A stretch of 64,000 nt of DNA from Schistosoma haematobium. Taxonomy: Eukaryota; Platyhelminthes; Trematoda; Strigeidida; Schistosomatidae. The translations under genes were made by a program, and so were the position numbers. Positions 61,998 to 64,000 of the stretch are shown in pieces; position 1 is the first letter of the stretch, and each line of letters begins with the position of its first letter. The notes under the pieces are model-generated. The model worked only from the letters and a program-made list of their open reading frames with translations. It had not been told where the DNA came from and ran no database searches. The stretch covers positions 38,415,523-38,479,522 of the forward strand of contig NC_067198.1 of the NCBI RefSeq assembly GCF_000699445.3. Reading direction: 5' to 3'.

Positions 61998-62279
61998 CAC
62001 TAAAGATGTTAGTATGGGTATAATTCAAAATTAAGCCAACTTTGAAAAGATAACTCAGATACTTGTTATAATCTATCACCTGTTCCCAATTCACATTTGT
62101 GCTATCATCAAACTATAGTGATAGCTGCGTTGCTTCATTAAAACAAGAATAAGGGACTGGATCTATTGAGAAATGGCCTAGTTTATGGTACTGGCTATAA
62201 CGTCTATTTTATTCCAGACGTACCCCTATAATCTGAAATGCATTTCTTCCTGATATTATACACACCCTACGTTTTGATC
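61998..62279 (-). promoter_or_regulatory. Dynein 5' flank / possible 5' UTR and promoter
   Basis: This is the only non-repetitive sequence between the start codon and the CR1-like remnant. It has an in-frame stop at 62025-62027. No TATA box or other clear promoter motif was recognised. Confidence 0.35.
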
Positions 62280-64000
62280 GTTCAAATGGTTCAAATAGTT
62301 GTGGACGTTATAGAAGAAGCTTTCTCTTAACGGGTTTCCGTGCCTAGTAGCAGTGGTTCACCAGTACCTCCAGGCAGGAACGTAAGGATATTATCGAGAA
62401 CAGAGGAAAAAGAAATTGGTAAATTATAGTAAGACATTATCCATAGTCCTTAAGAATAGACCAAGTTTCCCCTTAAAGGACTCCTGGGAAGTCGCTTGGA
62501 CTAGCTCAGCCAGTAGCGAATTCCAGCGTTTGACAACTCTTAAGGAGTAGAAGTTGTGTCTACAGTTCGTTCTGTAGTGTCAGGTCCCTATTTTCCGGGT
62601 GTTACCCATTTAGGTTTGTGTTGGAGCTAAACTTGAGTATGTGTTTAAGGGGATGTCCAGAAGTGTCAAGGATACTGTAAACCACTAGAAAGTCACCTCT
62701 AAGACTCCTATAATCTAATGGATAAAGGTTTAGTGACTTGAGGGCACTTCATAAGGCTTGAATTTGAGTCTCCGAACTGATTTCGTGGCTCGCCGTTGGA
62801 TACGCTCCAGAGTGTCTTTATCCTTTTCGAGTGGTGGAGGAAATACTATGTTTCCGTACTCTAAATGGGGACGAATGAAACTGTTTTTCAAATTTGGATA
62901 TTTCTAGAGGGGAGTCGCCTAAGTTGTAGTTGTAGTCTGCAACATGTCTCAGACGGACTACTTTACACTTCGAAGTATTAAAAGTAAGTCCGTTGTCATC
63001 TGCCCAACTTTGAGGTCGAGTCAGACCACCCTAAAGTGCCAGTATATCCTCCCGGTTGCGTACCTGTTATGGCAGATCGTTTACATAAATCAAGAAAAGA
63101 AGGATTCCTGGTACTGAACCCTGGGGAATGCCACTAGGACATTCCGAAGCCTGAGAGAATGTGAACTTAACCCTGACCTTAAAATGTTGATTGTTTAGAT
63201 ATGAATTAAGCCAGTCAATTGGGAAGTGATTTGATAGCCAATTGTTTGGGCTTATTGACAAGACATATATGGTTAGCCCTATCAAAAGGTTTTGAGAAGT
63301 CAAGGTAAATGACATCCACCTTTCCCTTGCGATCAAAGATGGTTGTCCATCTGTCCACTGCAGTCAGCAGGTTGGTTATACAAGAATGACCCTTCCGGAA
63401 ACCATGTTGTCGAGGTGAAAAGAAGTTTAAGGATAAAAAAGTCGTGTATACCATCGCATATCAGGGACTCCATAATTTTGAAGGTATAGAGAAAAGGGCC
63501 AATGGTCGGTAGCTTGAAGGTTCGCTGAGTCGACCTTCTTTGAAAATAGGTGTGATGTGGGCCGGCGTCCGAATTTCCGGTAGTTGGCCTCGGCTTAGAG
63601 AGTGTGAGGACATCACGCTAAGCGGTGTACCGGGATGGAAGGTGCTTCCCTCAATACAGCAGAATGAACTATATCCGTGCCAAGAGAAGTGTCTTTTCTT
63701 AGGTGCTGCAGTTTCTGGAACACCAAGTCAGCGCTCAGATTCACTTCGGAAAGTCCTATGCAGTTGCATATGAAGCCTTCATCAATACAGTTAATTTGGG
63801 TCGGCTGAAATGTCAGAGTATGGATCAGCCAAAAGGTTAACGGCGTCACCGTTTTTATTGGTCAGCCATTAGGACCTAGCAAATGGGAAACCCCAATTTT
63901 GGGTTATCGAAGAGAGGCTGTATAACGGAGTAAGCCTTTCGGATTAAGGGCAAATTTATTGGTGAGTTTCATCTGGTACTTAAGCCTATCCCCTCTTACT
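62280..64000 (-). mobile_element. CR1/jockey-like LINE remnant, RT domain, running off the right edge
   Basis: The minus strand reads, in broken frames, SPRQHGFRKGHSCITNLLTA, VDVIYLDFSKPFDRANH, FPIDWLNSYLNNQHFKVRV and SGIPQGSVPGILLFLIYVND. These are RT motifs of the CR1/SR1 type. The region 62330-63060 corresponds to the RT C-terminus with many stops. It lies ~280 bp upstream of the dynein start codon in the same orientation. Confidence 0.82.

Noticed and set aside
1484..61997. The dynein locus as a pseudogene because of the exon 3/4 phase break
   Set aside because: All other exons are open, in phase and strongly conserved over more than 2,300 residues; one base in a homopolymer or a hidden microexon is a simpler explanation.

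Overview
The window looks like genomic DNA of a schistosome blood fluke (genus Schistosoma; species not resolved). Three things point there. It is AT-rich and dominated by one many-exon gene with canonical GT-AG introns. It is packed with tRNA-headed repeats carrying hammerhead ribozymes, the hallmark of the schistosome Sm-alpha repeats. It also holds several non-LTR, Penelope-like and Ty3/gypsy retroelement pieces.

One host gene fills the window on the minus strand: an inner-arm axonemal dynein heavy chain of the DNAH3/DNAH7/DNAH12 clade. Its start codon is at 61997 and I could place 34 exons down to 1484, about 2,480 residues. In order they encode the N-terminal tail, the linker, AAA1 (P-loop near 29140), AAA2 (P-loop near 21095, with an unusual Ser), AAA3 (P-loop near 15555), AAA4 (Arg-type P-loop near 5663) and the approach to the stalk. 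The stalk, microtubule-binding domain, AAA5, AAA6 and C-terminus lie beyond the left edge. Every splice phase agrees except exon 3 to exon 4, which is off by one base.

The introns are a graveyard, and in places a nursery, of mobile elements. Intron 12 holds a complete 5.1-kb Ty3/gypsy LTR retrotransposon (40250-45373). Its LTRs differ by one base of an A run, and it has a 5-bp target duplication and three single-base frameshifts, all in homopolymers. Three families of tRNA-headed SINE-like repeats (called 1, 2 and 3 here) each carry a hammerhead ribozyme with its own base-paired stems. Many copies have an inverted 5' part, or form head-to-head or head-to-tail dimers. RTE-like LINE 3' ends occur as three tail types (A and B ending in ACTG repeats, C in TAAG repeats). 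A 290-bp MITE with GGYGAGACTATAATTTATGG termini and an 8-bp target duplication occurs four to five times. A Penelope-like 3' end forms a 1.1-kb palindrome at 52994-54099. A CR1-like LINE remnant occupies the right edge, just upstream of the dynein start.

No second host protein gene, rRNA, true tRNA gene or CRISPR array was seen. Family names come from sequence motifs read by eye, without database searches.
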